A stretch of 37,958 bases of DNA from Chara braunii (lineage: Eukaryota; Streptophyta; Charophyceae; Charales; Characeae). Made by a program: the position numbers and the translations under genes. Under the pieces are notes generated by a model. That model was not told the DNA's origin. It did no database searches and worked only from the letters and a program-made list of their open reading frames with translations. Shown here one piece after another: positions 1-8,350 of this stretch. How positions within the stretch are numbered: position 1 is the first letter of the stretch; each line of letters starts with the position of its first letter. The stretch covers positions 3,428,001 to 3,465,958 of the forward strand of contig BFEA01000020.1 in assembly GCA_003427395.1 (NCBI GenBank). Reading direction: 5' to 3'.

Positions 1-459
1 AACTTGTAAAAAGAGGGAACATCAGAGCGGCAACCTTGATAGTTGCTACCGAGTAATGCATCTGTGAAGTAATACCAAAACGACCAGAAACAAATGCCAA
101 AGCGAACAACTGAAGAAAAAAAAAAAAAAAAAGTTACAGCCGACCAAACTCTGCTACTGAGTGCACATAATTTGACATAAAAACCCACGTGCCTCCTGCC
201 AAGTGGCAACACGTATGTAATGACTAAGTAAAAGTCGACGATTGTGCTATCTGACTATGGAAAAAGGGGCCAACATCGGCCCATGTACATCTATACATAC
301 ATATAGATATACAAATATACATCTACAGTCACATGTTGATGAATGCAAATCAGCTGAGCTATCATCTTCCGACTGAAGCTCGCGATTCCCGCAAGGCCTG
401 GGCGAAGACGTTCCAGCCACTCTCTAGCTTCTCTGCCATGAGAAGGCCCATCTCCCTCC
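1..459. other. Non-coding stretch, left edge
   Basis: No gene, RNA or transposon terminus could be recognised here. The stretch holds a homopolymer A run at about 116-132 and an AT-rich dinucleotide/tetranucleotide patch at about 290-325. It lies just beyond the 3' end of the minus-strand SANT/Myb-like pseudogene, so it may be 3' flank of the transposon that carried that gene, but no inverted terminus was found. Confidence 0.4.
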
Positions 460-1887
460 TCACTTTTGTCCCTCGCGAGCAACCTTCGCAGCGAGCTTTC
501 CCATCTGGCGATGCACTTGTGATTCCTCACGCATTGCAGCCACCATGAGCCGTGCACACTGTCGGGCACTCTCGACGGATTTCTCAGTATGCTCCCTCAG
601 GCATCTGTCTGCTCTTTCATCAGCATCCCTATGTCCTTCAGCGCTTTCTCACGTGCTTTTGCAACTGTGCGCCGCCGCTTGGATGACGAACCTGACTCTG
701 AGGCAGCTGGGTCGACGGTGACACCACTGCCACACCTGTCGCTGATCGGAGATGTGTTCGTTCGGTTACCAGCAACAGCTTCCTCTCGCGCCTCCTCTTC
801 TACTCCAGTGTCACAGATATTGTCTGGATAAACGCACGGGTTCTTCTTGTTGTATGAATCCATCAGGTCAAACGCACGGGTTCTTCTACTCCAGTGTCCC
901 AGTAGCTTTGCGCGCCACTCTGTCCATCATGACGGACAACATCCCGGTACCATCGCCACAGATTCTTCCACCTTGTCGCACAATCTTCCCACTCTCTCGT
1001 AAAACCCATAGCTTTCACCGCAGCTGATATGTTGACCCACTTTTGTTTTTTGGACTTCGCATTGCCATATTTTTCAGAGTTGAAACCTCGAGCTGCTCTG
1101 TAGTCACCATTACAGCGGATGAACGCAAGGGTCTCTTTGTCACCCCAACGCCCGTTTTTTTTCGTCACATCGCCTCCCTCGGCTGGCTGGTCACCACCTC
1201 CACCAACATCCACATCCTCCTGCTCACCACCTCCGCCAACATCCACATCCCCCTGCTCACCACCTCCGCCACCATCCACATCCACCTCCTCTTCAGATGC
1301 TGCACCTGGTTGAGAATCAATCCCATCCCCAATACTCTCGAGGGATGTCGTTTGTGTAGCCTGCACATGAGGCCCATCACCTCCATAGTGCACACTGCCG
1401 TCGCCCACAGCAGAATCGCAGGCAGCAGAAGTGTACCCGTTGGACCAAACCCATGAGCTGCATAGCCACTCCTAGGAGGCGCAACACCAAAAGGAAAACT
1501 CTGGGAAGCTGCACAGGCGCTCCCAGTTGCAGCACCAAAGGGAACATGCTGCGAAATCCATTCACCCTCAGAGCTACTGATGTCCATGTCAACCCGTGAC
1601 AGAGGTGTAAAGCTACGGACGCCCGCACCAGCACTTGCAGAAGCCACTGAATCGTCTGGAACAATCTCTATGGAAGAGTCGGGAAAACCAGCCTGCTGCA
1701 TTGCCCGGAGCCTAAGGTACCCCCGCATCTCATCAACGGGCGTGGACGCACTTGCCATGAAAGAGGGTCGGACAGGGCCTGGGCTAGTTGTGGCACCTGC
1801 ACCACCTTGACCGCAAAATGGCGCTTCTATTCCCAACCCCGAAGTGCCCTGCATACTGTCGGACAGGGCCTGGACAGAAGGTGACAT
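460..1887 (-). pseudogene. SANT/Myb-like (trihelix-type) DNA-binding protein, frameshifted
   Basis: The likely start is the ATG at 1887. The N-terminal ~145 residues are a low-complexity, Ser/Ala-rich region. A second frame (to about 890) holds acidic-Gly repeats (EQGDVDVGGGG type) and then a SANT/Myb-like helix-turn-helix domain beginning GRWGDKETLAFIRC and ending around RWKNLWRWYRDVV, with the typical spaced tryptophans. A third frame carries a KRRRTVAK basic patch, and the C-terminus (to the TGA at 460-462) lies in yet another frame and is a charged helical segment rich in Arg, Glu and Gln. At least three frame changes (about 1440-1470, 870-900 and 600-610) are needed to join these blocks, so it is annotated as broken; undetected introns or sequencing errors could explain some. 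Proteins of this build accompany PIF/Harbinger transposases, where they bind element ends; a host trihelix factor is the alternative. A related protein is at 18,868-20,398. Confidence 0.6.
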
Positions 1888-1889
1888 GA

Positions 1890-1892
<3 letters not shown>

Positions 1893-1954
<62 letters not shown>
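1893..1954. repeat. (CT)n microsatellite
   Basis: An essentially pure TC dinucleotide tract of about 62 bp ends in an alternating GC/CA segment (GTGCGCGCGCGC). It lies directly upstream of the start of the minus-strand SANT/Myb-like reading frame, so on that strand it would be a (GA)n leader. Long apparent reading frames across it, rich in Arg-Glu on one strand and Ser-Leu on the other, are artefacts of the repeat. Confidence 0.95.
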
Positions 1955-1957
<3 letters not shown>

Positions 1958-1974
1958 CGCGCGCGCGCACACTC

Positions 1975-2372
1975 TAATCTGCCAAGGCGGATGTGCAGGC
2001 AGAGAGCAGTGCAAGCGGAATCTGCCACGGCGGACGTGCAGGCCGAAAGCAGTGGAAGTGGACGTACAGAAGTAGCGGGGTGTTGGCAATTCGAGCAGCG
2101 GACGTACAGAAGCAGACGTGGTGTTGGCACTTCGAGCAGTGGACGCACAGAAGCAGACGTGAAGATCTCTCTCTCCCTCTCTCTCTCTCTCTGGTGACGG
2201 CACTCACATCGAGCAGCGGATGTAGAGCATTGGAAGAGCGGATGCCGACACGTCGAGCAGCATGGGAAGAGCGCACGTCGAAAAAGGGAAGATGTCGGCA
2301 AGTCGAGCAGCAGACGTATAACAGCATGGGGGTGTTGGCACGTCGAGCAGTGGAAGCACAGCACCGGGAGCA
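1975..2372. repeat. Degenerate minisatellite, GAGCAG-containing units
   Basis: Units of roughly 35-45 bp recur, with the shared core GTGTTGGCA, a short variable stretch, TCGAGCAG and GGACGTACAGAAGCAGACG. A second short (CT)n tract (about 2165-2193) interrupts the array. Unit length varies and copies are diverged, which is unlike a CRISPR array. No conserved reading frame runs through it. Confidence 0.6.
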
Positions 2373-2399
2373 ACGACGGATGAACGTGAAACTCTCCTC

Positions 2400-2690
2400 C
2401 TCCCCTCTTCCCGCCCACCTAACTGCTTAGCTCCACCAAATCGGTGAGCTCGCCGTGTGATTGCTGTCAGATGCATCCAAGTCGGGCCGTAATTTAGGTC
2501 CGATGCATTCAGGAAGGCACCGGTGTGAGCGCGCCCCTCCCTCCCACTTCCCTCCCCCTCCCTCCCGCCCACTGTACTGCTCAGCTGAACCCATATTCCA
2601 GTCCCCCCTCACTCGGGACATGATTGCGGTCATATGCATACAGGTCCGGCCATAATTCAGGTTGTGCGAGTGTCTCTGCACCCCTGCCGC
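2400..2690. repeat. Two diverged direct repeats, ~165-bp period
   Basis: GTGTGATTGCTGTCAGATGC at 2454 and ACATGATTGCGGTCATATGC at about 2619 begin parallel blocks that continue into CGGGCCGTAATTTAGGT and CCGGCCATAATTCAGGT. Upstream of each is a C-rich segment ending CCCGCCCAC followed by CTGCT. A third, shorter match lies at 12,277-12,308. The pattern indicates a dispersed repeat family of unknown class. Confidence 0.5.
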
Positions 2691-3399
2691 CAAGAAACCT
2701 GTGCAGTCCAAACGTCGTGCCTGTGCAGTCCTATATTTTGCTGTCTAAAGTCCCACGACAGAAAAAAAAAAAAAGGAAGTCCCTGATTTCTTTTTTCTTT
2801 TTTCTATTGCTAACTATTTCTTGAAGTCTCTTTAATATGGAAAGCACATGTGCCCCGGATACAGCTAAGACTAGTCCTGGTGCTAGTGGGACCGTGCCCC
2901 TGGCAGCAGGTAAGAGTTAGTAATAGGGCCTCACTCGACTACTCTCCAATTTGTGCAAAATTAAAATGAATCTTTCACTAGAACATGGAAAGATACATCG
3001 CCGTATTTTTCTTTGTTTGGGCATGTGTATAGCTACTGCCTGTTTCCACGTTGTTGGTTTTCAACTTGTCACGGACGTTCTCTTTCGCTTTTTTTTTTTT
3101 TTTTTTTAGCAAAAGCACCAATGAAACAGAACGGTCAGTTCTGTCGCTTTCTACTCCTGGAAGTAATGAGCTGAAAGCAACGGTTCCACAGACGCGTCCT
3201 CATCATGACCGTATTGGACCTCTGAAAGGGCTCAGCTACACTGAAGATAGCATCGAGTTGTGTACAGCAAACATGACAACACACAGGTTTTGGGGCCGCG
3301 CGGCCCTGAAAAAAAATTGCACGGGCAATGTCCTAATTTTGGCTGGGCGTGGGAACTTCAATTCACCCCCTCCCCAACTTTTTTTTTTTTTGGCTGCCC
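2691..3399. other. Non-coding stretch
   Basis: No convincing gene was found. Poly-A, poly-T and pyrimidine runs lie at about 2762-2810 and 3090-3110. A short segment at about 3258-3284 (GTACAGCAAACATGACAACA) resembles the sequence following the hammerhead-like relics at 23.69 and 23.81 kb. Confidence 0.4.
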
Positions 3400-3451
3400 A
3401 TGCGGCGCACCGGGTGCACGCGCCACGTGCGCAATGCGCAGTGCGCCGCAT
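3400..3451. repeat. GC-rich inverted repeat
   Basis: ATGCGGCGCAC (3400-3410) and GTGCGCCGCAT (3441-3451) are perfect 11-bp inverted copies separated by 30 bp that are themselves rich in GCGC and CACGTG. Another ATGCGCCGCA lies at 3475 and again near 4375. The element could be a transposon subterminal palindrome, but no target-site duplication was found. Confidence 0.6.
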
Positions 3452-4102
3452 CTGCGCGAGTGGCACGCACGGGATGCGCCGCAAGTATGTTTTAAACACT
3501 AGATAGGAGCCAGAGCTCTGTTGCAGCCCAGCCTTTGGGGCATATGGCGATTCTCGTGGGAGAGAATAAAATCGAGGGAGGTAGGGTTCTACTCTAGAAA
3601 GGGATTAGTCAATTAAACCACCAGTACTTGACCCAGCTATCGATGCCAAACCTGAAAACGGGCTGTACACCGTTTTGCGCCGACCCGCCAGTGCAACGAG
3701 AGACGGTTAACGGGGGCCCAAATATTCGCCGTTTTCGTTGGCAATTGATTCGTCGAAAATAACACCCCTGGTAAACCATGTGTGGGTGGGGAGGGCTGAC
3801 ACTGAGGTGGGACCGAGAGACTGGGGGTATGCTAGGGAGAATTGTGGCAAGGAGGTGGCTGGGTTTCCATGAGGGGAATCGATTACCCTCTCGTATACAA
3901 GGGAGTTCAACGGTACACAATGAAACCTATCGGAACCGCAGTTGAGCCCTTGCAATCCTGGAAGACGTCTGCCAGCCTCCGGAGCTGGCTCCTATTTTCT
4001 TACACAGATGTATAGACAGCAGAGTGATAAAGACCCCTCCCTGCACCCAGAGCATGGGGATGCTCAACCACCCAGCAGCCCCCCTTCGCTTTTCTAACTG
4101 CC
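3452..4102. other. Non-coding stretch
   Basis: No recognised gene or RNA. Short reading frames exist on the minus strand (3609-3955), but their composition is not protein-like and they have no recognisable domain. No terminal repeats were seen. Confidence 0.35.
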
Positions 4103-4209
4103 GTCTTCCCCCAAACACAATGGGCCCTCATTATTATGACCGTAACAGACTGGTGTAGAGTTATTTTGTATACAGTCATGTTCAGGGTGCATTATGTTTG
4201 GGGGAAGAC
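4103..4209. mobile_element. 107-bp palindromic MITE-like element
   Basis: The arms GTCTTCCCCCAAACACAATG (4103 onward) and its near-perfect reverse complement, ending TTTGGGGGAAGAC at 4209, give about 26 bp of inverted repeat around a ~55-bp AT-rich centre. A sequence of almost the same size with related arms lies at 8247-8350, which supports a small miniature inverted-repeat family. No transposase is implied, and a target-site duplication is not clear. Confidence 0.55.
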
Positions 4210-4587
4210 AGTGGTGTCCAGCACTCTCAGAAGTCTACCCCCCTAAGCTTCTCAATACCCGAGAAGTTTCTGAAAAGACCTGTGCAGCAACAGGAGAACC
4301 CCCAATCAAATCAATACCGAGCATGGTCCACGGATCTTCAACAAACATTTAAATGCGGCACCCTGACCGACTAATGCGCCGCAAGCGGGTGACGAGTCAG
4401 TCAAAATTACTGAAAAAAATTATTAAAAAAAAAAAAAAAAAAAAAAAAGACAGAAAACACAATCGGTGGTAAACAAGACGGGCAGAAGGCCCCACCGGAA
4501 TCAGCGTACGACAAGGCGTTTGATCTGTACCCCCCTTATTCTGCCAACGAGTGAGCAGGAGGACAGTGGTTGAAAAAACTTGCAGAC

Positions 4588-4622
<35 letters not shown>

Positions 4623-5236
4623 ATAGAAAAGCAAGCAGAAATCCATGAAGAATCATTTGCAATCAAAACGGAGATCTGCTGTGTTTGCCTCTGCAATCTT
4701 TGTCATCGACCCGATCGTTAAAGTTCCATGCAGGGAGGAAGATCGCACAAGTTCTAAAAGACGCTTTTATCAAACCCTATTCCGACCAAGTTTTGATCGG
4801 GGAGGAAGATCGCACACTTTGTTGTGCACCCATTCCACAAATGGTTAACAGCTACCCACCCCCACTTGGCTTGCTGTTTTATATGTTTTNAATTATTTTT
4901 TTTTCGGTTTTCTTTTTACAATAAGTTAGTAAAGAAGTGAAAGGGGAAAGAATAGTACGCCATTCAAAAAAAAAAAAAAAAAAAAAAAGTTAGTAAAGAA
5001 GTGCACTTTACAGATTGGTGTTAAGTATGGTTAAAATGCCCCTTTGGTTTTCTTATGAATGGGGGTGAAAATTGGGTGGTCGGTTAACCTTCTGTCCACC
5101 CATTCCCGTTCCTCCGAAGACGCATGAAACAACTATTTATTATTAATCCGTACTTGTCCATCTCTTACAGATTTGTATCACTTTCTATCAAGGCCTTAAA
5201 TCTGGATCAATCAAAAACCCCTACGCAACGATCTTT
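4210..5236. other. Non-coding stretch with homopolymer runs
   Basis: The stretch contains A runs at about 4428-4448 and 4966-4988 and a T run at about 4591-4621. A 17-bp direct repeat (GGGAGGAAGATCGCACA) occurs at about 4733 and 4800. One ambiguous base is at about 4890. No gene was recognised. Confidence 0.4.
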
Positions 5237-5348
5237 TCTGATTGCTCGCCCGACACAGCAGCTGGACGAGCGTCAATTTCCTCAGGAACTGTACCACAGT
5301 GAGAAACCATCCCGTCATTACTATCTGCAGGTGGCCAAGCGGTCTCAG
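5237..5348 (+). repeat. Dispersed repeat copy 1 beside hAT-like insertion
   Basis: TCTGATTGCTCGCCCGACAC and the following ~110 bp match 6489-6597 on the same strand. Both contain AATTTCCTCAG, a CCATACCAC or GTACCAC block, and CCCGTCA followed by CTATCTGC and GGTGGC. The two copies lie either side of the 5460-6399 insertion. The conceptual peptides are also similar (LIARPTQQLD and LIARTTQHLD), but no extended open frame supports a protein. Confidence 0.6.
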
Positions 5349-5659
5349 ATCTGGATTGAACCAAACACCCCTACCGTCTTCACCCGAATAGAACGCCCCA
5401 TCATTACCGTTGCATCTGGACTGGGAACTGTGCCGAATACAGCTATAATGACCGAGCATCATGGCTGTGCCGGCAACCGGCCGGTTGGACCGGCCCGGAT
5501 CCAACCGGGCCGGTTGGACCCCCCGTGGTCCAACCGGAATTCCGGTTGGGTCCAAAAGTGGGTCAATTTTTTCTTATTTTATTTTTTTTGAAAACATGGT
5601 TGGACTGCGCTCACCGAGATCTCCCCAAATCCGCAAAGAAAACTTTGAACAGAGAAGTT

Positions 5660-5745
5660 TCGTTTGGGGGGTTGGGGGCTTGGGGCGGGGGTATTTCAGG
5701 GGTTGAGGGTTGGGCGTTGGGGGGTTTATGGTGAGGGTGTTAGTG
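5660..5745 (+). other. G-rich, quadruplex-capable tract
   Basis: Many runs of three to six Gs are separated by one to six bases on the plus strand (for example GGGGGCTTGGGGCGGGGG), which satisfies the usual four-run G-quadruplex pattern several times over. The spacing is irregular, so this is not telomeric repeat. Confidence 0.7.
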
Positions 5746-5846
5746 GTGGAGTTTCAGCACGGGCTTCCGCAGACATTGACAACAACGTACCTGGCTTTCT
5801 GCAAACGTTGACGTTCTGCCCAAAAACTTTGAAGAGGGGGGTGGGG

Positions 5847-6125
5847 GTGTTAGTGGCAGGGTAAGGACGGTACTTCCCACCCAAAAACTTTGAAAAGGGA
5901 GGTAGGGGTTGTAGTGTGAGGGGGTGCTTCGTCGAAGTTGCCCTCGATACTGGTAGGGTGATGGTCCTGAGTGCTGGTCACACTGGGGTGTTAGTGGCAG
6001 GGTAGGGACGGTGCTTCCCACCCAAAAACTTTGAAAACAAGGGTGGGGGTTATAGTGTTAGGGGATGCTTGTCACTGCTGTCTGGTGACTGCCCTTGATA
6101 CTGGTAGGGCGATGGTCCTGACACT
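5847..6125 (+). repeat. Tandem repeat, ~141-bp unit, two copies
   Basis: GTGTTAGTGGCAGGGTAAGG (5847) recurs at 5988 with one change. Both are followed by CTTCCCACCCAAAAACTTTG and then by CTGGTAGGG(T/C)GATGGTCCTGA (5950 and 6101). The copies differ by small indels. A partial third CAAAAACTTTGAA unit precedes them at about 5820. All lie inside the hAT-like element. Confidence 0.75.
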
Positions 6126-6399
6126 GAGGTAGGATAGTAGGGATAGGGGGTGCGCTGGGAGCATTAACGTGGGGAAGGGTAGGGAAGGTGGCCTATCCTG
6201 TCAGGACAACTACCGGCTCCCGCTGCCAGCAATCACTGTGGGTCTAGTCCTTAGCCTCAACAACACCATGGGCTAAAAAAAAAAAAAAAAGATGCGATAC
6301 AGCCAACCGAGGGGGAACAGGCCCGGTCGACCGGCCGGTAGGACCGGTCCGGTTCCAGTTGGGGGAGGACCCCCCGGTCCTACCGGGTTTTTAGCACTG

Positions 6400-6505
6400 C
6401 CGAGCATTCCATTCGGGCGAAGACAGCAGATCGTCTCTGATTGCTCGCAAGACCGAGCATTCTATTCGGGCGCAGACGGCATATCGTCTCTGATTGCTCG
6501 CACGA
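6400..6505 (+). repeat. 53-bp tandem repeat, two copies
   Basis: CCGAGCATTCCATTCGGGCG at 6400 and CCGAGCATTCTATTCGGGCG at 6453 start two copies of a 53-bp unit ending in CTCTGATTGCTCGC. The first 8 bp of the unit equal the duplication flanking the hAT-like element to the left. Confidence 0.85.
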
Positions 6506-6597
6506 CACAGCACCTGGACGATCACCAATTTCCTCAGACACCATACCACGGCAAGGAACTAACCCGTCAACACTATCTGCCGGTGGCTGAGCGCTCA
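6489..6597 (+). repeat. Dispersed repeat copy 2
   Basis: This is the diverged partner of 5237-5348, in the same orientation. It overlaps the second copy of the 53-bp tandem unit. Confidence 0.6.
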
Positions 6598-6736
6598 TTT
6601 CCTCAACAATAATACAACTACGGTGAGGCCGGTGGACCCGCACTAGCAATGAAGCATGGCTACAGATGGCATATTACTCTCTTGTTTGCTCAGTCTCGTT
6701 AAATGGGCAGTAGTGCAAACAGAATTACCATGGATG

Positions 6737-6919
6737 TATCAACTGACCGAGCTCAGTTGGTACACATACGAACTGTAGAGACAGAGAACTGAGTTTGAAT
6801 TGCGCTGCAATCAGGATGAGCGAAAGTAACTCCTTAATTTACCTAGGGCCTGTGAGTTCAAAGATGGTAGTTCAAGACCGTCGCCCCTTTTCTTTCTCAA
6901 AAAAAAACAAAACAAAGAA
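6737..6919 (+). mobile_element. tRNA-derived SINE-like retroposon (candidate)
   Basis: The 5' part contains GAGCTCAGTTGGT (about 6749), close to a tRNA A box, and about 40 bp later GAGTTTGAATTGC, a degenerate B box; this is the spacing of a pol III internal promoter. The body ends in an A-rich tail (AAAAAAAAACAAAACAAAG, about 6899-6917). The flanks GAATTACCATGGATG (6722-6736) and GAACTACCATCGGTG (6920-6934) match at 12 of 15 positions, as an aged target-site duplication would. The tRNA-like head cannot fold into a functional cloverleaf. Internal promoter, A tail and flanking repeat fit a SINE; the match is by eye and the family is unknown. Confidence 0.4.
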
Positions 6920-6934
6920 GAACTACCATCGGTG

Positions 6935-7446
6935 CAACAAGGTTGCAACCTGAAGCATACAGACGAACAGCAGTATGCACACGAACGGCAAAGCATACAG
7001 CAAGAATACATCAAGAATACAGATATGCTCACACACAGGTACACATGGCTCCCGAGTCCCGTATACACAACCTCCTTGCAACCATTGAAGGTCCGAAAGG
7101 TCAGAAGCGTTTGAACAGCAACGGGATTCGTCAGTGAGCAGAAGAGCGTAGTTCTGCGTCCCCTCCCCACCGAGAAGTTGCAACCACTGGTCAGTTTACC
7201 AGCTCATCGCGTTCCGAGTCTTCCGACACACAGCGATTAACCCGGCGGAGAATCGCAGAAAGGCCCATCGGACAGGACAGAAAAGGCTGGGGGCACCTGG
7301 CAATTTCACGCTTCGTATCCATTCTCTTTTTCTGGGGGTCAGGCAACGAAGCACGTTGGAAACGTGAGACGCTTGGAGAGAGGCTCAAAGTCGTATTTGA
7401 CCTTAAGCATTTTGCCACAGACGATGCTTTGCCCCGCACCTAAACC
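6935..7446. other. Non-coding stretch
   Basis: No gene recognised. Overlapping short reading frames occur on both strands without domains or consistent codon usage. Confidence 0.35.
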
Positions 7447-7556
7447 GTGGAGATGGTCATCTACTGACTGACCATTCTAATTCTATGTCCATGCTTAAGA
7501 TGTGGAGATAGGCATATCTACCGACCATTTTAATTCTATGTCCATGGTTGGAAAAC
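7447..7556 (+). repeat. Direct tandem repeat, ~55-bp period
   Basis: GTGGAGATGGTCATCTACTG (7447) and GTGGAGATAGGCATATCTAC (7502) start two units that share CCATTTTAATTCTATGTCCA or close variants. Confidence 0.7.
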
Positions 7557-7727
7557 ACGAGCCATGTCACAATCGTGATAATGAACGTTAGCTGCGGTTA
7601 GCATGAAAAGCTGAAAAAACAATACCGCACGGACTAGTGGCTGGCCCTCAGGAGGGCTCAATCAGAGGAACAAACATGCAAATTGCGCTTGAGATCAAGA
7701 GGAAGAGTGGCAATTTAGCCGCCATCC

Positions 7728-7860
7728 CAACAACCATTTGAGTCCTTCGACTCCTCTCCCCTTTATTATGAGCATACGCCTCATCTTGTCACTAACATCA
7801 ATGTGTTACGATTGTCACAACAACCATTCGGGTCTTCCGACTCCTCTACCCTTTCTTTCA
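7728..7860 (+). repeat. Direct repeat pair, 90-bp period
   Basis: CAACAACCATTTGAGTCC (7728) and CAACAACCATTCGGGTC (7818) start ~37-bp matching blocks that both end CGACTCCTCTNCCCTTT. The intervening sequence is unique. Confidence 0.65.
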
Positions 7861-8246
7861 CGGGCTTTTGCATCATCCATCATCTTTTTTTTCTCACTAG
7901 ATCAAATGATCTCAAATGTTCTCAATGATCCATACAATTCGATATGGGACGCTGGGCCCGGTTCCCAGCATATGTTGCTCCCCACGAATAGACTGGACCA
8001 TTTGTTTTCAAAAAAAAAAATAATAAAAAAAAAAAAATGCTCTCTGCTGCACACAGACATCGAGTAGATCAGACTGCATGCATGCTAAACAGTAAGAACC
8101 TATCATAAAGCTTGTTTGACAGCAGAACAGCTTTATTGGAGAAATTTTTCACGAAAACCAAATAAAAATAAAAAATATCAACGACAGCATATAGTAGCAT
8201 GTGGCGCAGCAATGCGCCCACACAGTTCAATGCAGCACATCTGGAC
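7861..8246. other. Non-coding stretch
   Basis: AT-rich sequence with A-runs at about 8010-8037. No gene or RNA was recognised. Confidence 0.35.
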
Positions 8247-8350
8247 GTCTTCTTCCCCCAAATACAACACACCCTGATGATTAGTGTACAAAAGCGATCT
8301 TCCTGGTCTGATACAGTCACCAACGAGGGTGCATTATTATGTTCAGAGGC
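8247..8350. mobile_element. Second copy of the ~107-bp MITE-like family (diverged)
   Basis: GTCTTCTTCCCCCAAATACA at 8247 resembles the left arm at 4103, and GAGGGTGCATTATTATGTTC at about 8324 resembles the right arm AGGGTGCATTATGTTTGG. The length (about 104 bp) is almost the same as the first copy. The arms no longer pair well with each other, so this is a weaker call. Confidence 0.4.

Larger units (their letters stand above)
5460..6399. mobile_element. Non-autonomous hAT-like element, 940 bp
   Basis: The exact 8-bp sequence CCGAGCAT occurs at 5452-5459 and 6400-6407, immediately outside the ends. The left end reads CATGGCTGTGCCGGCAACCG; the right end, reverse-complemented, reads CAGTGCTAAAAACCCGG, so only a short imperfect inverted terminus (CA..GCT) remains. 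Both ends carry GC-rich subterminal palindromes made of CCGG, GGACC and GGTCC words (5467-5560 and 6310-6385). The left end resembles that of the autonomous-sized hAT at 23,085 (CATGGCTAC), and 8-bp duplications are the hAT hallmark. There is no transposase inside; the interior is G-rich and repetitive. CCGAGCAT is also the start of a local 53-bp tandem repeat, so the duplication alone is weaker evidence than usual. Confidence 0.55.

Noticed and set aside
1165-2418. A 417-residue minus-strand frame through the (CT)n and minisatellite region
   Set aside because: Only its last part (before about 1,450) encodes the SANT/Myb-like N-terminus. The rest is Arg-Glu repeats and minisatellite translation.
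5660-5745. Interstitial telomeric repeat
   Set aside because: G runs are irregular and do not follow a TTTAGGG or related unit.
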